A DNA stretch of 64,000 bases from Megaustenia siamemsis (GCA_032433765.1 JAVIAB010000049.1:21518779-21582778), one strand, 5' to 3'. Positions 45,168-55,737 are shown, numbered from the stretch's first letter. Notes: generated by a model from the letters alone, not told the origin. Program-made: numbers and translations.

Positions 45168-48100
45168 CTAGAAGAGGAGAAAGGTTCAGATATTGAAGAT
45201 GTATCAAAACAGTAGATTATATGGAAGATGTATAAAAACAGTAGAATATATGGAAGATGTATACAAACATTAGAATATATGGAACATAAATACAAACAGT
45301 AGATTATATGGAAGATGTATATAAACAGTAGAATATATGGAACATAAATACAAACAGTAGATTATATGGAAGATGTATAAGAACAGTAGAATATGTGGAA
45401 CATAAATACAAACAATGCAATACATGTGGAAGATGTATAAAACAGTAGAATATATGGAAAAAAAATAAAAACACAGTAAAATATATGGAGGATGAACAAA
45501 AACATTGAAATATATGAAAGGTGAATAAAGAGTAGAAAATATGGAAGATAAATAAAAACAGTAGAACGTCATCATCATCATCATCATCAAGTACCGGGCC
45601 TGCTGGCGTAGGTGATCATGTCTCTCTACAACTTTCGATCTCTACAGTTATTTATCATTTCTGTTGTTGACCTTCTGCCAAGCCACTCTCTTAAGCTGTC
45701 TGGTATTGTTTTCTCTTTGCTTCCCTCTGTCTCTTCGTCCCTCAATTTTTCCAGTTGTTACAATATATCCCAGCTGTTCTCTTCTCATTACAAGGCAAAA
45801 AAAAATTATGATTGTTTCTTCCTAATATTGGAAATTAGCTCTCTTTTTGCTTTGGCCTCTTTCAGAACGTTTTCATTACTCTTCTTAGCTATCCATGGTA
45901 ATCTCAACATTCTTCTGTAAAACCACATTTCTACAGACTCCAGTGATTTTCTTGTCTGTTATAGTAGAACATACAGAAGATAAATAAAATGAGTAGAAAA
46001 TATAGAAGATAAATACAAACAGTAGAACATACAGAAGATAAATAAAATGAGTAGAAAATATAGAAGATAAATACAAACAGTAGAACACACAGAAGATAAA
46101 TAAAATGAGTAGAAAATATAGAAGATAAATACAAACAATCGAAAATAAAGAAGATGCATAAAGACAGTACAATATATAGAAGATGCATAGAAACAGTAGA
46201 ATATATAGAGGATGCAGAGAAACAGTAGAATATATAGAAGATGCATAGAAACAGTAGAATATATAGAAGATGCATAGAAACAGTAGAATATGTAGAGGAT
46301 GCAGAGAAACAGTAGAATATATAGAGGATGCAGAGAAAAAGTAGAATATGTAGAAGATGCATAGAAACAGTAGAATATATAGAAGATGCATAGAAACGTA
46401 GAGTATGAAAATAGTGTAATAGGAGAAAGTTATAATCACAGAAAAGTCTATCCGTTGACAGTTTACTAAAGATATAAAGCTGGCGTACGCTAACAGACAG
46501 AACATCCTCATTATTCTTTTCACTGCCCATGGTATTCTGAACATCATCATCATTGAGTCCCGTCTCCGCATCGAAGGTTGGCTACCGTGGAGTGCCATTC
46601 CACTCTGTCTCTTGCTTTGATGGTGCAGATTTCATAGGTGGACTTGTCCATATTTTGATGTTATTCGTCCATGTTAGTCTTGGTCTGCCTCTGCCTCTTT
46701 TACCTTGTATTTTCCCTTCCAATATTACTTTTATTATGATGTTGTGTCTTTTAACATGCCCCAAAAATTTCATTTGTCTTGTTCTAATTGTGTTTAGTAG
46801 TTCTCTTTTCATTTTTAGTTGTTTTAAAACTTCATCATTTGTTATCTTTTCCTTCCATCCAATTCTACATATTCTTCTATAGATCCACATTTCAAAGGCT
46901 TCAATTTTCTGTTCTGTTTTCTGGTCTAATGTCCATGTTTCTGCACCATACGGGAATATTGAGAAGATATAATATTTTGCTATTCTTAGTTTTAGCCCTG
47001 GTGTTATTTGTTTTGATGTTAGTACATTTTTCATAGCATTAAAATTACTGGTTGCCATGGTATTCTGAACATTCTTCTGTAAAACCATTTTTCTGTTACT
47101 TCTAATGAGAAAATTTACTTACGTGACCCAGAATCCAGTTTGATTTCCCCTTTTTCATTGAATGCTCTGTATTTGAAACTTCTGGTTGTAAGTACTACCT
47201 GGAAACAGTAAGTACACAGTTATATAAGTTCATCATCATCATCAAGTACTGGGCCTGCTGGCTTAGGTGTTCATGTCTCTCCACAACTTTCTATCACGAC
47301 AGTTATTTATCATTTCTGTTGTTGACCTTTTGCCAAGCCATTCTCTTAAAAAAACAGTAAAAAGTAAAATACCCCCCGTCACACCAAGTGGTGTATATGG
47401 AATATGGTGTTAGTGACCATAAATTTTACAGACCTTCAGCACATGATTTTTGGGGTAATGTGGTCGGTATTACGCCCATGCCGCTTTACTTTCCCAGAAA
47501 AAAATCCAGTACTCATTAAAGGCTAGGTGAACTGGAAACCGTCGGTTGGGATTCTCTTAAGCTGTCTGGTATCTTTTCTCTTCGCTTCCCTCTATCTCTT
47601 CGTCCCTCAATTTTCCCAGCTGTCACAATATATTCCAATGTTCATTTAATGTCTAGTCCTCTAGATCGGAACTTCCGGTCAATATGGTGGACAGGTGGCA
47701 GGAACCATTGAGGCTCAGTCTGAAAGTGTTCCTTGTTGCAGTTTCCTCATATACCAAGTCCGTCTTGCTGCCGGAGTTACTGAGTTTAGTGCTCTGTGCA
47801 CACCGTGAGTTGTGTTTTTCATCCGGATTGTGTTTCAACAATAATCCAGCTATTATGGTGAATGATGATATCGTATGACGAAGAACAGTTCAGCTGCGTT
47901 CACTTTCGGTGCGGCCATGCCTTATGTCTTTTGGTGTGTGCTGTTGTTGCTATCTTGGGGACTGCAGCTGTCTTTCTTTGTTTGGATCCTTCAATGAGAT
48001 GGGTTATAAATCAGATGATTCCACTGGCACGGACGGTGAAGCAATTATGGATTTTAATTTGTTTGCAGTGATACCGGGGCCTTCGACGAACCATAACCAT

Positions 48101-49055
48101 GTATCTGTTCCCACTTAACATCCTTTTAAGGGCGGATGTTGAAGAGATTACTTTACTGATATTTAAGTGGAATATGATTTATTCTTCTTTGTGTCATGTG
48201 TTCGCGGTTCGACAGGCAAGCACATGGTTCGGCAACAATGGCGCTGGCCGTGTATGCTCAACCCGAATGTAAATTGACTGTGACGGTGGATGGGGCGGAA
48301 GAATCAGAAATGATCAATGGCCTAGAAAGCGAAAACAGCAAAGTGGGTGGTACACATGAGGCATATTCAGGACACGAAAGACGAAAATGGCAGTCCACCG
48401 AGAAAGAGATTGGAGCCTCATCACGTAACATTCCAAAAAAAAAAGCCATGGAGAGAAATTCTAACTATTGTTTTAGGAACTTGAAATGTAGATTTATAGA
48501 ATATGTAAAATTGGCTGGAAAGAAAAGAAAACAAACGATGAAGTTTTAAAACTTAAAAAGGAAACGAGAACTACTAAACACAATTAGAACAAGACATAAA
48601 ATTTTTGGAGCATGTTAAAAGACACAACAGCCTAATAAAAGTAATATTGGAAGGGAAATACAAGGTAAAAGAGGCAGAGGCAGACCAAGACTAACATGGA
48701 CGAGTAACATAAAAAGATGGACAAGTCAACCTATGACAATCTGCACCATCAAAGCAAGAGACAGAGTGGAATGGCGCTCCATGGTAGCCAATCTTCGATG
48801 CGGAGACGGCACTCAATGATGATGATGATGATGATGATGAAGAGATCTATTCATTCTTTCAGTAGCCATCAAGTGAACTCCAAAAAGAAAGAAATATGAA
48901 CAGAGACAGAATTATAACAACTGTATCTCTTTATTTCATTCAACTACTTACATCTGCGCCCAATTTCAAGTCTGTGCTTGATTTGCATGAGTAGTAGGTT
49001 CCATTAGTAGTTTGCAGATAGTCAGTACTGTTGTAGGATGCAGAACTTATCTGAC
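45022..49055 (-). CDS. LAMP-family lysosomal membrane glycoprotein, 3' part (three exons)
   Basis: Lysosome-associated membrane proteins are type I glycoproteins of late endosomes and lysosomes. Exons on the minus strand: 48952-49055, 47123-47198 and 45022-45167, joined in consistent phases (0 and 1). The first two encode the end of the luminal domain, with N-glycosylation sites (NST, NGT), a Cys in YYSCKSS and SFKYRAFNEKGEIKLDSGS. The last exon gives an ECSADD segment with the final luminal Cys, a membrane helix (IVPIAVGAALAGLVVIVLIA) and a short basic tail ending GYENV. The GY-x-x-hydrophobic tail is the lysosomal sorting signal of this family. Upstream exons are not seen up to 53 kb and may lie beyond the palindromic element or outside the window. 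All three exons are intact. Confidence 0.85.
45195..46420. repeat. Minisatellite, about 29-30-bp unit, split by a LINE
   Basis: Copies of 'agtagaatatatggaagatg' plus 'tataaaaac' run from 45195 to 45568 and resume at 45961 to about 46410 with a slightly different subtype (agaagatgcatagaaac). It lies in the last intron of the LAMP-family gene. Confidence 0.9.
45569..45960 (-). mobile_element. LINE family B, 5'-truncated, inserted in a minisatellite
   Basis: tcatcatcatcatcatcatc tail at the left edge, then the family B 3' region ending abruptly inside the coding part (cttgtctgtt) at the right. Both flanks carry agtagaac, consistent with a short target duplication. Confidence 0.85.
46545..47062 (-). 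mobile_element. LINE family A, 5'-truncated
   Basis: The minus-strand frame (to 46582) reads KQITPGLKLRIAKYYIFS, TEQKIEAFEMWIYRRICR and [19 protein letters not shown], ending at the family A 3' end with catcatcat at the left. Confidence 0.85.
47123..47198 (-). CDS. LAMP-family internal exon
   Basis: 76 bp with acceptor TGTTTCCAG and donor GTAAGT. Reads VVLTTRSFKYRAFNEKGEIK and LDSGS. Confidence 0.85.
47230..47349 (-). mobile_element. LINE family B fragment, part 1 of a copy split by a SINE
   Basis: 3' tail catcatcatcaagtactggg, then the 3' region. Continues at 47551 after the SINE. Confidence 0.8.
47350..47550 (-). mobile_element. SINE S1, 5'-truncated, with 10-bp target duplication
   Basis: attctcttaa occurs at 47340-47349 and 47551-47560, marking the insertion exactly. 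The A/B-box head is missing (the sequence stops inside gtcggttggg), so this copy cannot be transcribed from its own promoter. Confidence 0.85.
47551..47645 (-). mobile_element. LINE family B fragment, part 2
   Basis: Continues the split copy (aagctgtctggtatcttttc, ccctcaattttcccagctg). Confidence 0.8.
47650..48842 (+). mobile_element. LINE family A with 5' leader, internally deleted
   Basis: The longest 5' leader of this family in the window. It includes an open frame from about 48196 reading MALAVYAQPECKLTVTVDG, an EIGASSRNIP segment and MERNSNY. It then jumps near 48470 into the middle of the post-reverse-transcriptase region (KRELLNTIRT...) and runs to VANLRCGDGTQ with a gatgatgatgatgatgat tail. 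Confidence 0.75.
48952..49055 (-). CDS. LAMP-family internal exon (first one visible)
   Basis: 104 bp with acceptor TTCTCCCCAG and donor GTAAGT. Reads QISSASYNSTDYLQTTNGTY then YSCKSSTDLKLGAD. It starts two bases into a codon, so at least one more upstream exon exists. Confidence 0.8.
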
Positions 49056-49059
49056 CTGG

Positions 49060-49430
49060 GGAGAAAATTCAGGTTGTAAAATTAGTCTTCATTTTCTCAC
49101 AAATGGCACATGCAACAGATAGGTCTATGATTGTACTTTATTTTTGTTTTACTTTGAGCTCTCCCTTAAGTTAAAATTTATAAAATTATCAAGTTTGCTT
49201 CTTCTTTTGCTTATTATTTTTCTATATTCTTTAACTATAGGTCTACAATAGTACTTTATCACTATTTGTCTTTTATTTCGAGCTCTTCCTCAAGTTTTAA
49301 TTTATACAATTAGTGAGTTTGCTTCTGCTTCTAACTATAGGTCTACAAACAATACTTTATAACATGTTTTACAATTGTTCTTCCTAAGTTAAACTTTATA
49401 CAATTATTAAGTCTTCTGCTTCTCATTCTC
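49060..49430. other. Intron with a diverged tandem repeat
   Basis: Three copies of a motif around 'ctataggtctacaa' with 'tactttat' and 'ttatacaattat' at about 130-bp spacing. No coding support. Confidence 0.5.
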
Positions 49431-49988
49431 ATCCTCCTTCTCATCATCCTCCTCCTCCTCTTCTTCTCCACATCCTCTCCGTCTCATCCTCCACCTCCTC
49501 TCCTTTTCCACCTCCTCTCCTTCTCATCCTCCTCGTCCTCTCCTTCTCATCCTCGTCCTCTCCTTCTCATCCTCCTCCTCCTCTCCTCATCCTCCTCCTC
49601 TTCTCCACCTCCTCTCCTTCTCATCCTCCTCCTCCTCTCCTTCTCATCCTCCTCCTCTTTTTCTCCACCTCCTCTCCTTCTCATCCTCCTCGTCCTCTCC
49701 TTCTCATCCTCGTCCTCTCCTTCTCATCCTCCTCCTCCTCTCCTCATCCTCCTCCTCTTCTCCACCTCCTCTCCTTCTCATCCTCCTCCTCCTCTACTTC
49801 TCATCCTCCTCCTCTCCTTTTCATCCTGTTCCTCCTCTCCTTCTCCTCCTCATCCTCCTCTTCTTCTTCTTCTCCTCATCCTCCTCTTCTTCTTCTCCTC
49901 TTCCTCTTTCTCCTCATCTTCCTCCTCCTTTTCTTCTTCTTCTTCTTCTCCTCCCCTTCTCTTCCTCCTCCTCTTCTTCTTCCTATAG
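49430..49988. repeat. Long CT-rich (TCCTCC)n tract
   Basis: About 550 bp of almost pure pyrimidine on the plus strand, with a repeating 'ccacctcctctccttctcat' pattern and a duplicated 100-bp block (49520-49620 and 49665-49770). It could adopt triplex structures; it is not coding. Confidence 0.9.
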
Positions 49989-50640
49989 GTCTACAAACAT
50001 AACTTTATAACATTTTTAAAATGATTCTTCCATGAGTTAAAGTTTAATCAAATCGAAAGTTTTGTTTGTTTCGTATTTTCTTCTTCCTCGTCCTCTTCTA
50101 CTTCTTTAATAATGAGTTTCCCCTTAGTGCGGGTGGAAACCTCTTTTCTGCCAACGGCCATTTGGATATAAATAACAATGACCAACTTAAAAATTAGCCT
50201 GGAATGTTTAGGTGTGCACACCCATAGTTGAAGACATACCGCATATGTATGTGTTCCCTTGTGTACATAAAACAAATTGTCCACGTAGATAAACTTATTG
50301 GGAATCAACTCAAATAAATGTTTCCAGTAATAGTAGAGTCTGGGATCTTGTACCCCACCTCCACATATTTTTAGAACCCTTCCCTTTTACTTTATTTCAC
50401 ACATGTGTCCCGCCCTGTCAGCCGACCATATCGATTTCAATCCAGTCAGTACCTGCGGCTGCGGACCACAGGAAAGTTGCTTCTTTTCTTTTTTTTTTTT
50501 ATAGTCTAACATATTATCGCCATGTAGTTAGATTTCCCGCATATATTGATCGTTGCTACTTTATATTTATCTATCTCCATCTTCTGTGTATTTCTCCGAG
50601 CATAAAACATTTATCCCTTACCGACCTGCTGAGTCAGTCG
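49989..50640. other. No gene recognised
   Basis: The minus-strand frame 50048-50308 has no known motif and its acidic end is a microsatellite translation. Confidence 0.35.
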
Positions 50641-50673
50641 TAAGTTAAGGGCTTAACTTAAGAATAACTTTTT

Positions 50674-50712
50674 ACGTTGGGGGTTTAGCCAGGCTGATGT
50701 TTCCCCCAACGT
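50674..50712. other. Perfect 10-bp hairpin
   Basis: acgttggggg (50674-50683) and cccccaacgt (50703-50712) can pair around a 19-nt loop. A second small palindrome (agttaagggcttaact) lies 30 bp upstream. Function unknown. Confidence 0.5.
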
Positions 50713-50769
50713 GTTTGATCGCTAAGGTCTAACATGCGATCGTTTACGATCTAACTATAAATCTTTAGC

Positions 50770-51420
50770 TGATTTAAACGATAATTCTCAAACAGCAGCG
50801 ATAGAATCAAGATGCAACAAAGCTTGTAAAATTATCGGACAGTTATCACCACTATTGTCCAACAAGGAAATAACTCTGGAGGCAAAACGAGCACTATACA
50901 ACACAATCTTCATCCCAACGTTGTGCTACCAATGCCAGACCTGGACCCTAGATGCAAGAACAATAAGAAAAATAACCTCTACAGAGATGAAGTGTGTTAG
51001 ACGAAGGACAGGAAACAGTCTGAGAGATCAGATCAGAAATGAAGAACTGAGAAAAAAGCTATGAATAGCCCCCGCCAAAGAATAAATAAGGAAACAACAG
51101 ATAAAATGGTTTGGCCACGTGACAAGGCATAAAGATCAAAACACAACACAACGAGCCTTCAACAAACGTTGTGAGAACACCAGACGCAAGGAACGACCAC
51201 GAAAAAGCTGGATCGATGGAATATTAGAAGCACTAGGAAACATAACAGCAGCAGAGGCGAACAGAAGAGCAAAAGACCGCAAATTATATCTCCCCTCGAC
51301 ACTGAAAGGCAAATGAGGAAGGAAAGGAGAAGTTTGTTGTTCCAGCTGAAGGCCTACTTGGCCGAAACGTTGACTTTTGTTTTGTTGATTACCACGTAAA
51401 GCTGTTACCATACCAATTTT
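50770..51420 (+). mobile_element. LINE family F, 5'-truncated
   Basis: Frames read LSNKEITLEAKRALYNTIF, CQTWTLDARTIRKITSTEMK and, after a stop at 51062, IKWFGHVTRHKDQN and a KLYLPSTLKGK end. This is the C-terminal region after the reverse transcriptase, followed by the ggccgaaacgttgac 3' end. Confidence 0.85.
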
Positions 51421-51639
51421 CTTCTTTTTTTAAAAAAAAAATCAGCTTTACAGCAGCTTCGCATCTCTATGCATCTTGGAGCCTTAACTCACTTACTCAC
51501 TAGAGTTCTGTAGAAACAGTTACCATAGCCATGTAGACACGCATCTCACTGCTTTTGGTAGGCGGCGAGATGCGGTCCGAGAAAAATGAATGTTTGCTCA
51601 TCGAACCAATTTGTCACCGAGGCTATGATGTCTGCGTCA

Positions 51640-52727
51640 GAGCTGAACTATGGTCAATTCAGAGATTTGTAAAAAGGTCCAAAGAGCCGAACAACTTATA
51701 GAATGCCTAAAAGAGATACATCTAGATGACATGGACATACGACTAATATGTAATCTATACTGGGAGCAAACAGCAATAATAAAATATAACAAAGAGAACT
51801 CTACACCCATTGATATAAAAAGAGGAGTAAGACAAGGATGCATCCTATCACCAAGCTTGTTCAATCTATAAACTGTGCACATTTTTAAAAACATCATAGA
51901 GATGCCAGGCCTACAAATTAATGGAAAGATAATCAATAACCTAAGATATGATGACGATATTGTACTACTAGCAGAAAATCCTAAAGATCTACAACAATTA
52001 CTTAATGAAATAAACATGACAAGCAAAAAATATGGACTAGATATGAATATCAAAAAGACTAAAACTATGATCATAAGCAAAGAAAATACTCAAAACCCAC
52101 AAGTGGATATCAAAATTGAAGGAATATACCTGGAGACAGTTGAGAACTACAACTGCCTTGGACATACTATAACCAGTGATGGAAAATGTACAACTGAAAT
52201 AAACAAAAGATTAGGAATGGCAAAAAGTTATTTTAATGTCATGAAGAACATACTAACATCAAAACAAATAACACCAGTGCTAAAACTAAGAATAGCAAAA
52301 TGTTATGTCTTCTCAACATTCCTATATGGTGCAGAAACATGGACATTCGACAAAAAACAAAACAGAGAATTGAAGCCTTTGAAACGTGGATGTATAAAAG
52401 AATATGTAGAATTGGATGGAAGGAAAAGAAAACAAACGACGAAATCTGAAAACAACTAAAAATTAAAAGAGAACTACTAAAAACAATTCAAACAAGACAA
52501 ATGCGATTTTTGGGGCATGTTAAAAGACACAACAGCCGACTAAAAGTAATCCTGGAGGAGAAAATACAAGGTAAAAGAGGCAGACCAAGACTAACATGGA
52601 CGAGTAACATCAAAAGATGGACAAATCAGGCTATGACAACCTGCACCACCAAAGCAAGAGACAGAGCAGAATGGCGCTCCATGGTAGCCAACCTTCGTTG
52701 CGGATATGGCACTCAATGATGATGAAA
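51640..52727 (+). mobile_element. LINE family A, includes part of the reverse transcriptase domain
   Basis: The most complete family A copy. Frames read KRGVRQGCILSPSLFNL and, after one stop, RYDDDIVLLAENPKDLQ, where YDDD is the catalytic motif C region. They continue with NIKKTKTMII, YNCLGHTITSDGKCTTE, the ETWT segment, [17 protein letters not shown] and VANLRCGYGTQ with a gatgatg tail. The endonuclease and N-terminal reverse transcriptase are missing; stops at about 51870 and 52448. Confidence 0.9.
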
Positions 52728-52735
52728 AGGGTTCA

Positions 52736-53000
52736 AACAAATGAAAGTCACTTGGTGACAGATCGGGGCTGTAGGCTGTGTGTTGTAGAACTACCCACCG
52801 TGCGCTCCCTACACAAAGTTCACATGTGGACGAGCACTGTCGTGCAGCAGAATCACACCACGTGAAAGCACGCCGGGTCTCTTATTCTTGACCGCTGTAT
52901 GCAGGTTTCTCTTGTGTGTCCTTGTAACGAATGGCACTGATGTTCACACCAATCTCCTTAAAGTCACCGCTCGCTGATCGACCTTAAAAAGAATTCCGTA
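52736..53000 (-). pseudogene. Mariner-like transposase fragment
   Basis: The minus strand, across two frames, shows LLHDSARPH and, further on, YSPDLSPSDFHLF. These are the second and third catalytic-Asp regions (HDNARPH, YSPDLAPSDYHLF) of mariner transposases. Frameshifted; no inverted ends identified. Confidence 0.65.
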
Positions 53001-53252
53001 TCACACCGGGCATTCTTCCAACGGCCTGCAGCAAAAAACAACAAATACTACGTGGAGAATGTGCACACTGGTGTGTACTTACCACGTCACATGCGACATC
53101 ATCATACCTCCCATGCATTTTCACTAGGCGCAACTTGAACGGGTTTCATTTGAACAAACTTACTTTGTATTTATATGTTTGTGATTTGTCCTGATTAGTC
53201 CAGGCAATTTAAGAAGGTAGTTTGCCATTCCTTTCCTTCTTGGCAGTGACTG

Positions 53253-53258
53253 TACTAG
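53253..53258. repeat. Left target-site duplication TACTAG of the palindromic element
   Basis: TACTAG immediately precedes the first base of the left arm. The same six bases immediately follow the last base of the right arm at 63146-63151. Confidence 0.75.
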
Positions 53259-53983
53259 AGTAGTAAGGAAGGGTGTTTTGAGCAAGGATTTGAACATTTC
53301 GTGCAGTATCGTGCATCATAGGCATGTATCGTGCAGCACAATCTCGTCGTCCAGCATGTATCGTGCAATCTCAGGTGACCTCGCCGGGTGGTCGGTCTTA
53401 TCTGAAGTGGTCAAGTGGTCGGCCTCGTCTTATCTCGTGGTCAAGTGGTCGGAGTCTTATCTCAGGTGCGACCAGTGGTTCTAAAACTTGTGTTTGGAGA
53501 CCAGTGGTTCTAAAACTTGTAGGTGTGTTTGGTTCTAAAACTTGTATGTCAGTCTAAAACTTGCGGGGGGTCGTGTGATGGCAACAGGAAATATGGAGAC
53601 CAGTGGTTCTAAAACTTGTATGTCAGCGGTTCTCAAAACTTGCGGGGGATGGGTCGTGTTATTATCAAGTGAGCGTGCTGGCTATGGAGACCTCTAAAAC
53701 TTGTATGTCAGTCTAAAACTTGCGGGGGGGGGGGGGTGTCGTGTGTGATGGCAACAGGAGGCAAAGGGTGTTCGTAACGATCATCATATTCGGGCCACCT
53801 CGGTCATCATCATCATCATCATCGGCGCTGGGGTCGTCGTCGGTCGCTGGTCGGCGGCGGTCGCTGGTCGTCGCTGGTCGTCGTCGCGGGTCGGCTCGGG
53901 CATCATCATCAAGCTACATCCTCAACAGCATCATCATGTGCCACACCCTCAACAACAACAACATCATCAAGCCACACCCTCAA

Positions 53984-54015
<32 letters not shown>

Positions 54016-54165
54016 GCCACCCTCAACAACATCATCATCAAGCTACATCCTCAACAGCATCATCATCATCATGTGCCACCCTCAACAACATCATCATCAA
54101 GCCACACCCTCAACTCTCTTTCACGCTAAAGCAAAACAAAAAAGTCGCTCTATATTTCACATATA

Positions 54166-54171
54166 TTTATT
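54166..54171 (-). terminator. Poly(A) signal AATAAA of the PC4-like gene (left arm)
   Basis: AATAAA on the minus strand, about 40 bases after the stop codon. The right-arm counterpart is at 62247-62252. Confidence 0.65.
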
Positions 54172-54209
54172 AATACGACAAATACACAACACATATGAGA
54201 AAATATATA

Positions 54210-54905
54210 TTACTGTCCGATTGGTGATAATTTTAAGCGTCTGGGTTTCCTCCCTCCTGTTTTGGCTGTACTGTCTGTTTGTGTTAAATGTCTATCAAAC
54301 ACAGGGGCGTAGGAAGTTTCATTAGCCTTCACAACACAACCGCCCTCCATTTTGACAAAACCTTGATCAAAGCTGGAATAGGTAATTGGTGACTCAGCTG
54401 AAACACCCGGGACATCGATAGTGGCCGCCGGATCTGTCGTCTGATTAACAAGAGCGAGGTTCCCTTGGTTAACAAAAGGAGGGGTCGTGTAGTTGATGAG
54501 ATTCGGGTTAACAAGAGATGGTGTGTAGTTCTGGTGGTTAACAACAGGTGGCGTGTAGTTGAGCTGGTTAAGGAGAGGTGGCGTGTAGCTGATCTGGTGG
54601 TGGTTAACAACAGGTGGCGTGTAGTTGAGGTTAGCATATGTGGTTAAAATGTCTTCTCGCATATCAACTAAAGCGATAAATTCCTCTCTCGATAGTGTTA
54701 TCCCAGTTCGGGTAGGAAACTTAAAAAAACTGTCACCGCTATATGTCCTTATATTTATCAACGGTCTGTTACGAAAAACACAAACCGAGACTGCCTTAAC
54801 GCCATCTTTAGACAACGGAACTACAGTCTCATTTCCGCGTGACATAAATATGCGCTGATCACTGGCATCAAACGAAATTGGCGTATTCAAGCTAGACGAC
54901 TCCAT
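54210..54905 (-). CDS. Putative PC4/SUB1-like single-stranded-DNA-binding protein (intact left-arm copy)
   Basis: A single-exon frame of 231 codons starting MESSSLNTPI. Residues about 18-90 follow the PC4 pattern: a beta-rich KAVSVCVFRNRPLINIRTY, then FPTRTGITLSREEF and a helix ending DMREDIL. PC4 proteins show the same order of a VSV..F....I.IR.Y strand pair, a P..kGI.L.. turn and a final helix. Residues about 95-160 are a low-complexity Asn/Pro/Tyr region with repeats of YTPPVVN. The C-terminus is basic (GGRKPRRLKL), a likely nuclear signal or DNA-binding tail. Upstream are a TATA box and three 20-bp repeats; downstream is AATAAA. The start is the first ATG, 76 bp after the TATA box; an in-frame GTG lies 21 bases earlier. 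The family call is from memory of the pattern, not a search. A single-stranded-DNA binder would suit the strand-displacement replication used by protein-primed polymerases (inference). Confidence 0.65.
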   Translation of the reverse strand: MESSSLNTPISFDASDQRIFMSRGNETVVPLSKDGVKAVSVCVFRNRPLINIRTYSGDSFFKFPTRTGITLSREEFIALVDMREDILTTYANLNYTPPVVNHHQISYTPPLLNQLNYTPPVVNHQNYTPSLVNPNLINYTTPPFVNQGNLALVNQTTDPAATIDVPGVSAESPITYSSFDQGFVKMEGGCVVKANETSYAPVFDRHLTQTDSTAKTGGRKPRRLKLSPIGQ

Positions 54906-54980
54906 AGTCAAAGCAAAAACAAACACAAGCCACCTGGCAACAGACGCTGGTTATCTATGTGTGTACACTGCTCGGCTGGG

Positions 54981-54991
54981 GGTTTTTATAC
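54981..54991 (-). promoter_or_regulatory. TATA box of the PC4-like gene (left arm)
   Basis: GTATAAAAACC on the minus strand, 76 bp before the ATG. The same box is at 61428-61437 in the right arm. Confidence 0.65.
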
Positions 54992-55037
54992 CTTCGACGT
55001 TTATCGTATCGAGGACCGTCTATTTATAGTAGCTAAC

Positions 55038-55097
55038 GCAATATGTTATCAGGCGAGGTAATATGGTATCAGACGAGGTAATACGTTATCAGTCGTG
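55038..55097 (-). promoter_or_regulatory. Three exact-length 20-bp direct repeats upstream of the TATA box
   Basis: gcaatatgttatcaggcgag, gtaatatggtatcagacgag and gtaatacgttatcagtcgtg lie end to end with two to five differences between any two. Position 47 bp upstream of the TATA box suggests a protein-binding array (enhancer or replication iterons). The right-arm counterpart is 61322-61381. Confidence 0.6.
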
Positions 55098-55679
55098 TTG
55101 CGACATGTTCCGTGACTTCGGGAGGGGTCCAAACAGGGTGATAGGTGCGAAATATGAGGTGTGTGTAAAATAATTGTATATAGGCTGTGGTTTTTTTTTT
55201 AAAATAAGTGTTAATTGCAGAAGTGAAACCTGGCGGGCTGACCTAAAATCACTCCTTGTTATTTTTGTGGGTGGTATAATCACTAAAGTTGGTAGCACTT
55301 GTGAGGATGGATCCCCGATGGAATCATCCTTTCACAGCTCTGATAGCCTGAGTTTTGCTCTATAAAGTTTAAAATATCCACATGTCTGGGAGGCAAACCG
55401 TAGGAAATGAAATACTCACATTCGCCGAGCCCGTTGTGACACATCATCATCATGTGCCACCCTCAACATCAACCCTGCATATCCTATCATCATCATCATC
55501 AAGAGCCACCCTCAACAACAACCCTTAATATCCTACCATCATCAGCATCAAGTGCCACCCTCAACATCAACCCTTCATGTCCTATCATCATCATCAAGAG
55601 CCACCCTCAACATCAACCCTTCATGTCCTATCAGCAGCATCATACCATCAAAGTATCAAACCGCGAAATTCTCTCTCTT

Positions 55680-55737
<58 letters not shown>

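Noticed and set aside
45885..46598. Long Tyr/Phe-rich minus-strand frames, resembling a membrane protein
   Set aside because: They arise from the 30-bp minisatellite, whose unit length is a multiple of three, and run into LINE sequence at both ends.
49430..49988. Possible Glu-rich coding exon on the minus strand
   Set aside because: A simple (TCCTCC)n tract with no consistent frame or splice sites.
53720..54325. Long plus-strand frame rich in Ser and His in the left arm, and its mirror at 62093-62716
   Set aside because: It translates (atc)n, (caa)n and (tc)n microsatellites and runs antisense through the end of the PC4-like gene.
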